DNA of 64,000 nucleotides from Berberis thunbergii (GCA_003290165.1 QNQO01000448.1:1-64000), one strand, 5' to 3'; positions 33,675 to 45,162 are shown, counted from the stretch's first letter. Notes: generated by a model not told the origin, from the letters alone. Translations and numbers: made by a program.

Positions 33675-36150
33675 ATGATGCTGGATAAAGGTTGGGTGGG
33701 TCTTCAAAGGTACAAAATTAGTTGTGCCTAGTTAGATATTTATTATAGAATTAGAAAAGTCAGAGGTTTAGAGCAATAGGTTTTTCTTGTCTTTCTTGTG
33801 ATAGAGCCGATCCTGAGTACGAGAAATGAGCATGGAATTTTGTGAAAATGGTTACAAACAACTTGGGAAATCCTAAAATGATCTTATGCCCTTGCATAGA
33901 TTGTTGCAATGTAGAGCATCAGTGTGGCAGTACTGTTGTTGAACATTTAGTTACATGGGGAATGGATGCCAAGTACAAACAAAGTACAGATTGGTATGAG
34001 CATGGGGATAATATAATTATTGATGACAACTTTCTGAAAAAATGTGGAACGACGAGACATATAACTTATATAGAACTGCCCACTTTTTTTATGAAGAATA
34101 TATGAAGCCTACTTAGTGGTTAATGAAGACTACATTGAGCCTACTAAATACATGCATGCTGATGATTTTATAGCAAAACTACAAGATGCAGAAACCCTTT
34201 TGTACCAAAACTGTTCAAATTATAACAAGCTATCAACCATTGTAGCTTTATATCGACTTAAAACTCAAAGTGGATGGTCTGATAAAATTTTTAGTGAGCT
34301 TGTTGAGACATTGGCAGGTATGCTTCCCAGGACAATGTACTTTTGAAGTCGTTTTACTCTGTTAAAAAGTTTCTCAAGTCACTTGAGATTGGTTTTGAAA
34401 AGATTCATGCTCGTGAGAACGATTGTTGTCTATTTAGAAAAGAGTACAAGGACTTGGACAATTTCCTAAATGTGGTGCTTCAAGATGGAAGAAAAAGAAA
34501 AGACCAAAAAGATTAGAAAAGGTATTCCAGTTACAGTTTTGAGGTACTTTCTTATAATTTCAAGATTCAAAAGGATGTTTAGGTCTGAAAAAATGGCTGC
34601 AAATTTAAGGTGGCATTTAATAATAAAAGCAAAGATGGAAAAATGCGGCACCCTGTTGATTTCGTAACATGGGAATTGGTTAATGATAAATGAGAATCAT
34701 TTGCAGCTGATCCACGCAATCTCAGACTTAGTCTTTCTACTGATGGTTTTAATCCTTTTTCCATGGTTAAGCTCTAAATACAATTGTTGGCCAGTGATGC
34801 TAGTAACTACAACTTGCCTCTTGCGTTGTGCATGAAGGGAAGAGAATATCATGTTAACGCTACTGATTCCGGGTCCAAAGCAACTCTGAGAAAATGACAT
34901 AGACGCCTTACTTACAACCACTTATAGAAGACTTACAACATTTGTGGCACAATGGAGTGGAGCCCTATGATGCGTTTGGTGGAAATACTTTTAATCTTAG
35001 GGCAATTTGCTATGAACCGTAAGTGATTTCCAGCATATGGAAACCTCGCTGAATGTTGTATAAAAGGTAAAAAGGCATGCCTCATTGTGTCAAAATATCG
35101 CATTACAGATTGTTAATGCACAGTAAGAAATTTGCATACATGTGTCATAGGAAATTTCTGTCACCTACACGTGAATATCGAGGAAAAAGGTTTGGTTTGA
35201 TAAAATATGGAACATGGAAGGAAGCCTAGAATCTTGACTGGTCGGAACATTTCTATTGCTTTTAAGAATTTTCCAAATGATTTTGGAAAATGTCATAACA
35301 AAAAAGAAAAAGAAATGATAATGCTAATAATGCTAATGTTGATGCTGATGATAATGGTGATGACGACGATGATGATCATGATGAGCTATCAAGGAGGAAG
35401 AAAAGGTCAATCTTTTTCATTTACCATATTGGGAGGTTAGTTTTATTCTTTAATCGCTTTATTTTTTATATTCAGTAATGGTCTAAAAAAATAAGTATTA
35501 ATGGTTACCTTCATGTTTTTGTAAGAACTTCCATTATGTCATAATTTAGATGCAATGCACGTAGAAAAAAATGTTTGTGAAAGCATTATAGGCACAATGT
35601 TGCACTGTGGAAAGTCAAAAGATGGGGTTAATGCTCGTAAGGGTTTACATGCTATTCAAATATGGAAGGACCTGCATCCACAACCTCATTGAAGCAGAAT
35701 ATACCTTCCACCTGCTCCATGGACATTTTCAGGTCTGAAAAGAAGAAAATTTCAAGAGATTATATGACTTCACGAGAGCTGATGGCTATAGCTCAAACAT
35801 TGAGAGGTGTGTATCTTGTGAGGAATCAGGTCATTGGCCTGAAGTTCCATGATTATCATGTTCTAATGCAACAGTTGTTGTCGCGTTGCTTTATGAGGAT
35901 TACTCCAAAAGGGCCTAGAAATGCAGTACTTCGAGACAAGTAGTTGCTGAAGGACGTTGGTCTTCAAGTGATCCAAATCGGTTGTTCATTTGTTCCTTGG
36001 GTCCTAATGCTATTAGAGTTAGGGTAGATAGTCAAAAGTTCTACTACATTTCTTTGGAGGCCTATATCTGAGCTGGGAATTTATTGACGATGCATTGGTA
36101 CTGACAGTAGCATGGCCAACAGACAAAGTGTTAATGATTTAGAGCTTCGG
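33675..36150 (+). pseudogene. TNP2-type transposase copy 2 (element A), fused by deletion to the TNPA tail
   Basis: Same order as copy 1: MMLDKGWVG, KMILCPCIDCCN, transposase_21 blocks, shorter Asp tract, MHVEKNVCESIIGT-like sequence, then FHDYHVLMQQLLSR. At about 35930-35940 (AATGCAGTACTTCG) it jumps to sequence equivalent to 27618 in copy 1 (GACAAGTAGTTGCT). This removes DUF4218, DUF4216 and most of the TNPA-like gene. Both parental sites carry TTCG at the junction. Numerous 1-bp indels and stops exist, including TGA near 33826 (Arg in copy 1). It cannot encode a functional transposase. Confidence 0.9.
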
Positions 36151-36632
36151 TAAGCATTGATCGAGACTTGTAATAATTATTTGAATGCCTGAATGAATAT
36201 CTCTCTTGGTTTTGGATTCCTGAATATGTTTGAATCAAACATATTTTGTCTTAGTCATAAACTTAGCGATTATTTCAATGATTAGAAATAGTTCTTAAAA
36301 GCCTAAGTGGATGAAATCCTTAAACAAATTAAGGTGAACTACTACCATTTTCGTAGATTCCACTTGTATCCATGCATGTGTATTATATTATAGAATGTTA
36401 CTACTGTATTTACTGTTGATGTTAATGCTGCTGCTTGTAATGTTGTTGTTGCTGCTGTAGATGCTGTTGCGTAATGTTGTAATGCTTATGTTGCGTAATA
36501 CTGTAAAATACAGTTAAATGTCAATTTATGTATTGCATAATAAGATGTTTCGCTGCTTCAGATGTCAATTGATTTTGCATTTTAGGGAGTTGTATTCATC
36601 TAAATAGGTTTTTAGGGAGTTTTTGAGAGACA
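36151..36632 (+). other. shared backbone downstream of the TNP genes (A)
   Basis: Counterpart of 27834-28215 in B, with a roughly 105-bp extra block at about 36230-36338. It ends at TTTTTAGGGAGTTTTTGAGAG, after which cargo begins. Confidence 0.75.
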
Positions 36633-36640
36633 GAACAATG

Positions 36641-36880
36641 AGGAGACTGGTTGGAATAATATCCATATCTGATCCGTTAAAACCTGGTGCTCACGAAGTC
36701 ATTATTTCCATCATCAAGTCCATGAATGTCAATAGCATTATTGTTACTGATGATAATTGGGGCACATCGAATTCCATTGCAAATGAAGTTGGGATTGATA
36801 TTGTTATTGCTGAAGGCAAGCCTGATCAGAAAGCTGAGAAAGTGAAGGAATTACACCACACTTGGTCACAGGTGGAGCTG
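36641..36880 (+). pseudogene. copper-transporting P-type ATPase (HMA5/RAN1 type) exon fragment, captured
   Basis: Reads LVGIISISDPLKPGAHEV, IISIIKSMNVNSIIVTDDNW, GTSNSIANEVGID and VIAEGKPDQKAEKVKELH. This is the P-domain/hinge region of P1B-type heavy-metal ATPases, which pump copper across membranes. The near-invariant TGDN motif is TDDN here (Gly to Asp), and the catalytic DKTG segment and all membrane helices are absent. After KELHHTWSQVELD a TAG closes the frame. One exon only, sense to element A, placed immediately after the shared backbone. Confidence 0.88.
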
Positions 36881-37650
36881 GATTAGCCGTCCCTTCCCCC
36901 TCCCATACTTTCTAGGGCTTGTTCTATTCAATCAATCCGATCTCGCTCGATTGCTTGCAATTTTGATTTCTTTTTCTCTGTGTATCTAATGGGAAGGAGA
37001 AAGGAACGTCGCTTGGCATCTCAAAGCGCGGCTGGTCCATCACTTCCACAGTTCACAATTGAAACTTGAAGAACCCTTTTTTCCAAGTCAAGTTTTCCGC
37101 CTATCTGAAAGCTTTCTCCAAGCGAATCGTCTCCAATGATGACTGCAAGTTTGTCTTCCACAACATTCATCTTCTTCCAACAACTCTCATTCTTCTTCAT
37201 CTAGGGCTACACACCCATAAGAGTCAATCAATCTGCCATACAATCAATTTAATCTGCAAACTACAACTATTGAATCTATTCTATTGAGTGTAAGAGAACC
37301 CAATCGACTCATTCAACAAGGTAACAACTTCGATTTGGTTTATTTTCGATTTTCAAATTTTTTTTTGTTTATTGTCATTTTCCCTTCATTGATTCAACAG
37401 ATTTCGAAAGGAAAACAAATCGATGATTATATTGATTACATAAGGAGAACCCAATTAACTGATCCCCGCAAGGTATTTCGTATTTTTAAATTCTAATTCT
37501 GCTAATTCCCTTGTTCGTTCTCATCGTCTCCTTCTTTTTATTGTTTTTTCTTAGTCCTCCCCATATGTAGTTTGTATGTTTAACACCTTTGAATGTTTCT
37601 GCTGCTTTGCACGTAATGAAGTTGGGTATGAACTGTCCATCAACCTCAAG
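36881..37650 (+). pseudogene. captured exons of unknown gene(s)
   Basis: A leader-like CT-rich start (36885-36990) precedes MGRRKERRLASQSAAGPSLP at 36991, then NPFFQVKFSAYLKAFSKRIV (about 37069) and, after intron-like gaps, ISKGKQIDDYIDYIRRTQLT (about 37399-37470) and SINLK near 37634. Each block is followed by a GTAAG or GTAT-like donor. The codon pattern looks coding, but I cannot name the donor gene. Confidence 0.4.
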
Positions 37651-38998
37651 GTAAGTTCTAGTGCTGCTCTGAACTCTATCTTGGTTTTTATATTAGAGAG
37701 TGAAGGATCCGGGGATCCTACATTTGTGTTTTTTATCCAAGGCTGACTCCTGATTTATCTCATTTTTCTTTGAAACAACTATCTGGTGAATATGTTGAGT
37801 GAGTACTTGTTTGGATCTTTCCTTAAGCTTTTCTAGTGAAGAAACTATTGGATTCAAGCTGAATTATGCTTAGTTTAGTAGTTGAGAGGTAATTGCATGG
37901 TTTGTTTGCCATTTTGGGCTTAATAGATTTGGTTGTTCATTAGCTCGCCTAGGATCACACGCATAGACTATCAATTCCAAAAGAGGCAGGTTAGTATGAG
38001 TGAGGTTGGCGTTGAATGAAAGGATTAAACCTAAGGATTGTTAGTTTGGGTGTAATTCAATTTGAGTTGTTCATTAGCTGGCCTCAAAGATACAAAGATC
38101 TTATACAACTCAATTACATAGTAGGAATAACAGTGTAGATGCAATAGTAGGAATAACAATACAAGGGAGTATACAAAGGGTTTTCTTGGGAAGTAAAAAA
38201 ACACAAATGAGCCCGTTAAGTTCTTTGATAGAATGTGGTCTAGTAGAATATCAATGACAATATCGATCCTTTTTTTTCTGACACAATCACACAATCCATG
38301 CTGAATGGGCACAAAGTTATAAAGTTTTTCCTTCAAAGTTTAGCCTTTACGGAGATAACAAAGTTATCAGGGGGTTGAACCTACAACCACTCTCATGATT
38401 AACAGTTAACCAGAACATCATGTATCAGGAAAGAAATATGGTATTGATGGAACCAGTACCACTAACTTAATTGTTGTTTTCCATTTCTATGTTCTAAATA
38501 TTCATGCTACGAGCTTCATTTGCCTTTGAGGCTCTCCTTAATTTGGTTATTTCCTCTGATATTGTTTCCCTCCTAATAATGTTAGATATTTCATTTATTT
38601 TCGACACACTTAAACATAGACACTTATTGTTACCCTTTGTATTGGCTCCCATTAGTTATTCCGACATTCTCATAGATACACACATTTATTACTTCGCCAT
38701 CCTTTTAAGAGTTGAAGTATTTGATCTTCTACATTTTTTCACTTATTACTAATGTTTCTTTAAAGACCAAAGTGTCTTTAAAACACAATTTATGAACCTT
38801 GAAACACTATTAATTGAAGGTTTAAGGCTGGAACGTTGATCAAATTGAGCACACTGAGCTTTTGCAGTATTGAATTAGTAGTAGTAGGATTATGGTTCTG
38901 GACATTTGGCTAAGTGGTTTCTGCATTACCATATTTGTTTAGCTAGATTAGCCATTGCCTTGGACAAGATGAGTTTGACAATCGCGTCATATTGTATC
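37651..38998. other. unassigned cargo sequence of A left of C
   Basis: About 1.35 kb of AT-rich sequence with no recognised gene. It ends at the left ATC target duplication of element C. Confidence 0.35.
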
Positions 38999-39004
38999 CA
39001 CTAC

Positions 39005-39330
39005 AAAAAAAAGCCCTTTAATAGCGGTTCAAAAACGCTATGGTAGGATACCATAGCGTTTTAGTAAACGCTATGTTTGCCGGCGCTATAATAGACCCTG
39101 GGTCTATTATAGCGGTTTAAAACCGCTATAGAAAGTTAGCCTGTTATAGCGTTTTAAAAACGCTATGGTAGAGTCTATGATAGCGTTTTAAAAATGCTAT
39201 AAAAGGCCAGATTTCTATAGCGTTTTTTAAAATGCTATGCTAGAGTCTACCATAGCATTTTAAAATGCTATGCTAGAGTCTATGATAGCGTTTTAAAAAC
39301 GCTATGGTAAGTATACATAGCAAAAAAAAA
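39005..39330 (-). repeat. palindromic 3' subterminal array of element C
   Basis: Units such as TATAGCGTTTTAAAAACGCT separated by GGTAGAGTCTATG. The same palindrome family as in B and A, with a GCCGGCGCTATAATAGACC block near the end. Confidence 0.9.
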
Positions 39331-39344
39331 AAATTTTTTTTTAT

Positions 39345-39656
39345 TTTTTTGGCTATCAAATGACGTTTTATTTCTAAAAAATAAAAATTTAAATATGCCA
39401 AACTTAAACATTTCCATGAATAGAGGCAAATCAATAAATGGATTGAAAAATCAGTAGTATTATTGTTCCTACAAGTAACACATCAATTGTTTACATACTT
39501 GTGTTCCAATCAACTCAAAAGTACATGGGTATTGCAAGCAAGTCTTTACTGGACAAACATTTTTGAAACTTGAATGTTAAGCTAAGTTCAAGTACATTAC
39601 ATAAACTTGATAAATGACAAGAAATAACACAAAATAAAAACATAGCTGTGTATCTA
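39345..39656 (-). other. 3' backbone of C
   Basis: GCTATCAAATGACGTTTTAT, CCAAACTTAAACATTTCC and ATGAATAGAGGCAAAT are the reverse complement of B's 32890-32990. The remainder up to the aquaporin fragment may be its 3' UTR. Confidence 0.7.
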
Positions 39657-40885
39657 GGTCGGGAGTGATGAGGTTTGGCTTCTCAATCTAGCACTGTCCC
39701 CTTGTAAGCTCTTTATGAAAGAGCCACTCTTAGTCAATTCACGAAGTGGCTTGTCTGTGAACCTAATCAGGTTGTAAGCAAATCCTCCAAGAATTGCACC
39801 AGCAATGGTCCAACCATGTATACCCATATTCCTTTGTAATTGTTCATGATAATGGCAGGTCCTAGAGTCCTTGCAGGGTTCATAGATGCTCCAGAAACCG
39901 TCTGCATTGGCAAACAACATATTTTTTCGTTCATGACAATTCAGTCTTTGAAACTTGTAGTTGTGAAAAACAATTATTTTTCTTTCTCTAGAGTATAGTC
40001 GATTACCCAGCAACAAAGACGTCTAATGTTATGGTCATTCCAACAGCAAGGCCTGCTAGCTCTCCTATCTGCAAACAAACAATAATCAAATAACTGTTAT
40101 ATTATTGAGATGAGGCATTTGCTTAAGGACATCCATACCCTATCTGATATTGACATCTATACCATTTATAAAGTTGAAAATTTATGTATCCTTGGCAAAA
40201 AACTAGTTTAGAAAGTTGGAAATTAGGATCAGAAGTTTAAGGATTCAATTTTATCCATTTATTACTTTATCAGTCTCACCATATGATTGCAATCAGATGG
40301 GGATGATCAATTAGGCAACAACTTTAAAAGTAATTTCCCACTCTCTCTTTGGAAGCAGAGTCAAGTCTTGTATTGAAGTGCTTTTCATCCACATTCTACA
40401 AATGTTAGAATAAATACTCTCTTGATTGTATTTATAACAACAAGTGGCCTTGAAATGGAACAGAAAACAAAGAGTGTTTAAACAATCAATAAGAGATAGT
40501 GTCATACCGCTCTGCTATCTGTTGCAACACCGGACACGACGAACATCAGCAGAAATGTTGTGAAGAACTCCAAGATTAGAGACCTAACTGGTGGTCCTAC
40601 TGGTACTGTTCCAAAGAAATCTTCACTTTTCACATCAAACACAAGGCACAATGTTCCACTAGCAAGAATCGATCCCACACACTGGGCTATGATATAAGGT
40701 ACAACCTGCACAACGAAGGCCATAACAAACATCATTTCAAATCATTTGAATAAAAAAAAGTTGGTTTTATGCAAATAATGGCAGCCAGTTCAATGATCTT
40801 GTATCTCAATCACTGACTTAATAATGTATGTACTCACCTCCTTATATGGGAACTGTCGAAAAATGGCCATGGTGATGGTGACTTA
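39657..40885 (-). pseudogene. NIP-type aquaporin gene fragment, captured
   Basis: Exons on the minus strand. About 40885-40843: VTITMAIFRQFPYK, just after the first NPA box, which is cut off. 40706-40503: IIAQCVGSILASGTLCLVFD, VGPPVRSLILEFFTTFLLMF, VSGVATDSRAV. About 40073-40015: GELAGLAVGMTITLDVFVAG. About 39907-39657: [16 protein letters not shown] (second NPA box), [13 protein letters not shown], then [18 protein letters not shown] in a shifted frame. One base is missing at the VGP/IAGA boundary. Nodulin-26-like intrinsic proteins are six-helix membrane channels for small solutes. This piece keeps roughly helix 3 to the C-terminus and lacks the first two helices and the first NPA, so it cannot form a complete channel. 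Confidence 0.9.
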
Positions 40886-40899
40886 ATAATCTAACCATC

Positions 40900-42095
40900 T
40901 CCCATCACTCCTCTGTCTGCATACCCTCCACTCCCCACCAAATTATCTGACACCCATCAAACAAAAAAAATCAAAACTTTACTGAAAAAAACCCTCATGA
41001 GAAATGGTGTTTTCTTCATTTTGTCAAACAAGACTAAAAATCACAAATGGCTTATTGTTATTTATGATAAAAATCATAACTTTAACACTAACAAGACTCA
41101 AATAGGTTTAGGTTTAGGATTTTGCAATTAGGGTTTTTACAGGAGGCGGAGTCATTAAGTGAGGCTATAGCAGAAAAACATAGTAAGGCTAAGGCTAAAC
41201 TCTTAGTTATGTGTGCACATTGCTCAGATCAAGTGCGAAAACTGAGTAATATAGCAGACACTATGATTTGTTGACTGTTAACAGGCACGTGAATACAGTT
41301 CATGGATATGTAATAGGGTTCGTTGAAAATCGAAATTAGGGGAGTTCGATGTAACACATAAAAGTAAGAGAATAAGAAATGATAAACTACTCAGCAGAAA
41401 AATAAAAACAACATTTTTCTTATGCTAATATTGTCATCTTTATGAGAATAATATAGAACACGGATCCAAATTTGAAAGGCAAGCCTACATCATACAACCC
41501 TCTTTATAGTCCATGGTACCACCTATGTATTGAATCACTGTGTTTCAGGCTAAGGTTGCATGCAAAAAGGGGGTACGTATCGGTGCCTTCTAAAAAGTAA
41601 GGATTTTTAACTAGGACTTACGATGATTTAACTCATAAATTAAAAAACTAAACTTGCCTTATGGACTACAGAAGATGATACATTCGAACAGTAAGAGTTA
41701 AAAACACATACACACAACATATTTATATATATGACGATTTACCCATTCAACTATTTCTAGACCCTTGACATTTTTTTATTCCATGGTAAAACTACATTTT
41801 AACCAAGCAAAGCAACAAAGGACTTACCTCCCAATCAAGAACTGTGTCCTTCAGTTTTTAGCAAATGTTTTGTTCAAACAACGCCGTGATGTTTCTTTCA
41901 AGCCAATGGTCTCAACCTCGAAATCCCGCAAAGACCTAAGAGAAATTAAGTGCATTAGATGGTAGTTACAAAGAAATGGATAGAAGGCATGTCTTGTATG
42001 AATACTTCAAAAGCTGAGTATGCCACACTACTAAGCTTTGTGCAACTTCTTTTTTTCAGTTTATTTATATTAAAGGTTGCACTTAAAAGTTTAAG
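40900..42095. other. unassigned cargo sequence of C
   Basis: About 1.2 kb between the aquaporin and urease fragments. It is AT-rich with no coding similarity recognised on either strand. Confidence 0.35.
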
Positions 42096-42102
42096 TCTTA
42101 CT

Positions 42103-42257
42103 GCAACGACCCATAGCTTGTGAATCAAAAGATATGATACTAATAGCACCCATATCATGCAAAATGTCTTCTGCAGCAATTGTTTCTTTCCGGATCCGTG
42201 ATTCAGCAAACTTTAAATCTTCTGGAATGTCTTTATCAAGGTGATGACAAACAATCT
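42103..42257 (-). pseudogene. urease catalytic-subunit exon fragment, captured
   Basis: After an acceptor (TTTTTTGCAG) the minus strand reads [40 protein letters not shown] and [10 protein letters not shown]. This matches the active-site flap region of plant urease, where CHH contains a conserved His and HDMGAIS and DSQAMGR are signature blocks. Urease hydrolyses urea to ammonia and CO2 using two nickel ions. Only this one exon is present; it breaks off after MGR with no convincing donor. The family has SSDSQ where SFDSQ stands here. Confidence 0.92.
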
Positions 42258-42363
42258 GCAAAAAATGGATCAATATGAGAGACGGAACCAATTTATTATG
42301 CAGACCAAAGATAGAACTTATATGTCAGAGACCATGACCTAAGTAGTTGAAGTCAGATAGAGT

Positions 42364-42573
42364 TTACCTGAAACCACTATCCTGAAGGAGGACGGCCAAT
42401 AAAGAAGTTGACAACTGCGGATATGAATGTTCTTTGATGTGTAGCAAAATATCTTTGCTATAACTTTGTAGATCAGAGTCTCGGATGCATAAGTGAGAAA
42501 GCAATGGAAGACTTGAAGTAAGACGTAGAAGAATGTAGACAATGAAGCAAAAAATGTGGCTGCTAAATGACAC
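42364..42573 (-). pseudogene. captured exon of unknown gene
   Basis: Minus strand reads SLPLLSHLCIRDSDLQSYSK, DILLHIKEHSYPQLSTSLLA and VLLQDSGFR, then a donor-like GTAAAC. Helical and HEAT/ARM-like in feel. I do not recognise the family. Confidence 0.4.
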
Positions 42574-42866
42574 ACGAGGGAAGCCAACCTAACAGACACA
42601 GAATAGACTATTAGCACCGATGCAAATACCATAGAAAATAATGAGAAAAATAGCTTTTATATGAAACAGAGATTACATGGAAACAAATGAGGACCGGTGA
42701 AAATAGCTTTTGGAGTCCAAACAACTCTCAAAAGCATTTTTAGCACAGTTGATTGCCAAAATGACTGTATCCTATATTGAAGATTACAATTATCAAAATA
42801 AGCAATTAATTGCAGAATAATCAAAAAATTGCATAAAAAACGAAATCAACTGTGACTGAAAACTCA

Positions 42867-43550
42867 TCATGCTGCATCAAGAAAGTCAGACATTACTAAG
42901 TCCGGCAATGGTGGATTCTTTTGAAGCTTATCAACCCACATCAGGTTTTTAATTGGCTTCTTCACTAGTTCAGCAGAACCCCAAGAACTGAGAGAGAATG
43001 GTGCGGCACCATAGTTTGGTGGCTCATAGACAATGACCTGCAGACATAAAAATAAGACCAAAAAGAATGCAGAAAAGTAATCATATAACTGGAATGTAAA
43101 GGAAGGAGCAAGGATAACCTTACATACGTGAACATCACAGCTAGGGATTAGCTGCCCAACCCAGTGAATGTGATGCAACTTTGGGGTCCAAAGGATGCCC
43201 TTTGGGGAATATCTCAGAGGGTGGTAAGAGAATTGGATCCAGTTACCATTTATAATAGAGGATTGCCTATATTGTTCTAAGAATCCATTAGGACATACGC
43301 TCCTATAGAACTTTGTGGAGCCATCTTCTTCCAACCCAACATCTTGAACTGGCCCATTCAAGCTACTATCTGATGCACGGTAACCCAAAACAGAGAATGA
43401 TGATTTATCCTGTAGAAGCTGAGGCATTCTCTTATTTGGACACTGCAGAATCCCCTGCTTATGGAAACAAATAAGCAGTGTAAGCACTCTGGGAAATCCC
43501 ACCATAACAATCACACAATTTTCTGCAAGACACATACAAAATGTACACAA
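42867..43550 (-). pseudogene. captured conserved plant protein fragment, unknown
   Basis: A long open minus-strand frame (227 codons) includes SSFSVLGYRASDSSLNGPVQ, STKFYRSVCPNGFLEQYRQS, LWTPKLHHIHWVGQLIPSCD, VIVYEPPNYGAAPFSLSSWG and ADELVKKP-like sequence. The middle segment (VHVCKVILAPSF to FLCLQ) has a donor at VHV|GTATGTAAG and an acceptor before VIVYEPP. The open frame therefore runs through a probable intron whose retention keeps the frame. The conserved, Trp/Pro/Cys-rich blocks look like a real plant protein, but I cannot name it. It is the 5'-most cargo in C and nearest its leader. Confidence 0.55.
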
Positions 43551-44060
43551 TCAACTAACAGAATGACATTTGAAAAGTAGATCAAATATTAATATCTAAA
43601 ACCATAAATTTTAACTAATTTTCACCCAAACTATCAATATCAAAATGTGGGTTTCATCCAACAACAGCTCAAATTCATCACATCAGTATGAAAACATAAA
43701 ACCCAGAAAGTATCACCACTAGTAAAACTGACAGAACAAAAACCCAAATCATAACAAAATGTAAAAACCACAAATGCACATGTTCATCTCTTTCTCATAG
43801 TCTGTGAGATTAAAGTTGATGTCTGCTATAGTCTCCCAAAACTTAATTGCAGCTATATCATACGCCCTGCAATCAAAACCCCAAAAAAATCAAAACTCAA
43901 CACATCATATCATAATTGAATCATAAATTGCAAAAACACAAGGGGATATGGATGGATTCATGATCTGTTTGGTTGATTTGTAATCCTTACTCAAACAGAT
44001 CTGCAAACCACATCGTAATCAGAGTTCCAATGTTCAATCTAACCCTAACCCTAGAATCTT
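43551..44060 (-). other. upstream part of C cargo, unassigned
   Basis: AT-rich sequence between C's leader and the first recognised fragment. It probably includes leader intron sequence. An exon-like block near 43790-43868 is bounded by GTAAG/AG-like signals but is too short to assign. Confidence 0.3.
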
Positions 44061-44340
44061 ATTGACTCCAAATTGATCAGAGAGAGGGAAACAGAGAGAG
44101 GGAGAGAGAAGGAGAGTGATAGAGAACTGCAACAACAAAAGCAAGAGGGAAATCAAGCAAGAACGACAGAGTTAAAAAATAGCTCGTTCGTGAGAGAGAC
44201 AAAGAGAGGGAGACCGAGAGAGAGCGAGAGCGATAGAGAAACAGAGAGCGAGGGAGCATCAGAGCAAGAGAAATGGGAGAATCGCAGATGGAGCGAGGGA
44301 GAAGGAGTTGCGTGTTTTTCTATTTTTAGCTGCGAGAGAG
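44060..44340 (-). promoter_or_regulatory. CT-rich leader of element C
   Basis: On the minus strand, long CTCTC/CCCTC runs lie 170-450 bp inside the 5' terminus at 44509, as in A, B and D. Open frames on both strands here are due to the simple composition. Confidence 0.6.
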
Positions 44341-44512
44341 CGCGATCTAAAATTTTGGGCGAAATCGTGAGCACTCGTACTTTTTTATTTCCCACTCAGT
44401 TTTTTAACAGTGTTTTCAAGTTATAAAGTCTTTAAAACTTTGTTTTTTATAGCACAAAGTGTAAAACCGCTATTATCAAATGTTATGAATGAGGACATGT
44501 GTTGTAGTGATC

Positions 44513-45160
44513 ATTGACACTAATGGCTCTTTGCTCATGCATGCTTAATTTGATTCAAATTGCTAGGTTTTGGTTCTCTCATGCAAAATTTATGTAGGAA
44601 TTTTCCAAATTTACAAATTTTAAACATAATAACTTACTTTACAAAAAGATAAATAAATAAATAAATTATTGATTAGCATTTCAAAAAGAAATTGACGTGT
44701 GAATTTTTGCTGTATTTCTACTTCATATTGGCACAGGTAACAGGGCAAATTGTTCTAATTGTGAAGTAGCAACTCTACCTGTTTTTACTTTTGTTTTTCT
44801 CAAAAAATTAGAAGTTTCTGACTTGGGAAGCTTGTCAGTACTGAATCCTGTGGATGTTGAGAAACTAAAGTCTGAGCACCTCAATCTGTAGATTCAATAC
44901 CAAAGTTGGACTTAACGTGGATGGCAACGGACATCGCGAAAATGGGAGACATAAAACAGATCAACACAAAGGAGTCCACACTCATGTATGAAGCAATAAT
45001 TTGTCTAGAGTTCATATTTAGCCATTTAGGTGAAGTTCTTGGTAGATGCATTACTGACTTACGCAGTAAATATCTTGCCTTGTTGCGAATGAATGAATAG
45101 TTAGATTTATTGTAAACATTTCTCTTTCGTGTAATTTAAGTTGATCTCTTATTTGACAAC
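44513..45160 (+). other. cargo of A right of C, unassigned
   Basis: Resumes A after C. A stretch at 44826-45100 (DLGSLSVLNPVDVEKL, then ATDIAKMGDIKQINTKES and FIFSHLGEVLGRCITDLRSK) has coding character in broken frames. It may be a captured exon of a gene I do not recognise. Confidence 0.35.
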
Positions 45161-45162
45161 TG

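Larger units (their letters stand above)
38999..44509 (-). mobile_element. CACTA element C, 5,511 bp, TSD ATC, gene-carrying and non-autonomous
   Basis: The left end CACTACAAAAAAAAGCCC follows ATC (38996-38998). The right end GTTGTAGTG precedes ATC (44510-44512). By its subterminal sequence the left end is the 3' type (palindrome array with GCCGGCGCTATAATAG) and the right end the 5' type, followed inward by a CT-rich leader. The element therefore runs on the minus strand. It has no transposase sequence at all. Cargo on the minus strand, in order from the 5' end: unknown conserved fragment (43550-42867), unknown (42573-42364), urease exon (42257-42103), NIP aquaporin exons (40885-39657). It is inserted in the cargo region of A. 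Confidence 0.87.

Noticed and set aside
36991..37060. MGRRKERRLAS start as a specific known plant protein
   Set aside because: The first residues look familiar, but too few are present to name a family safely, so it is left as unknown cargo.
44073..44426. Arg/Glu-rich and Ser/Leu-rich ORFs
   Set aside because: Simple-sequence leader of element C; the frames follow the GAGA composition.
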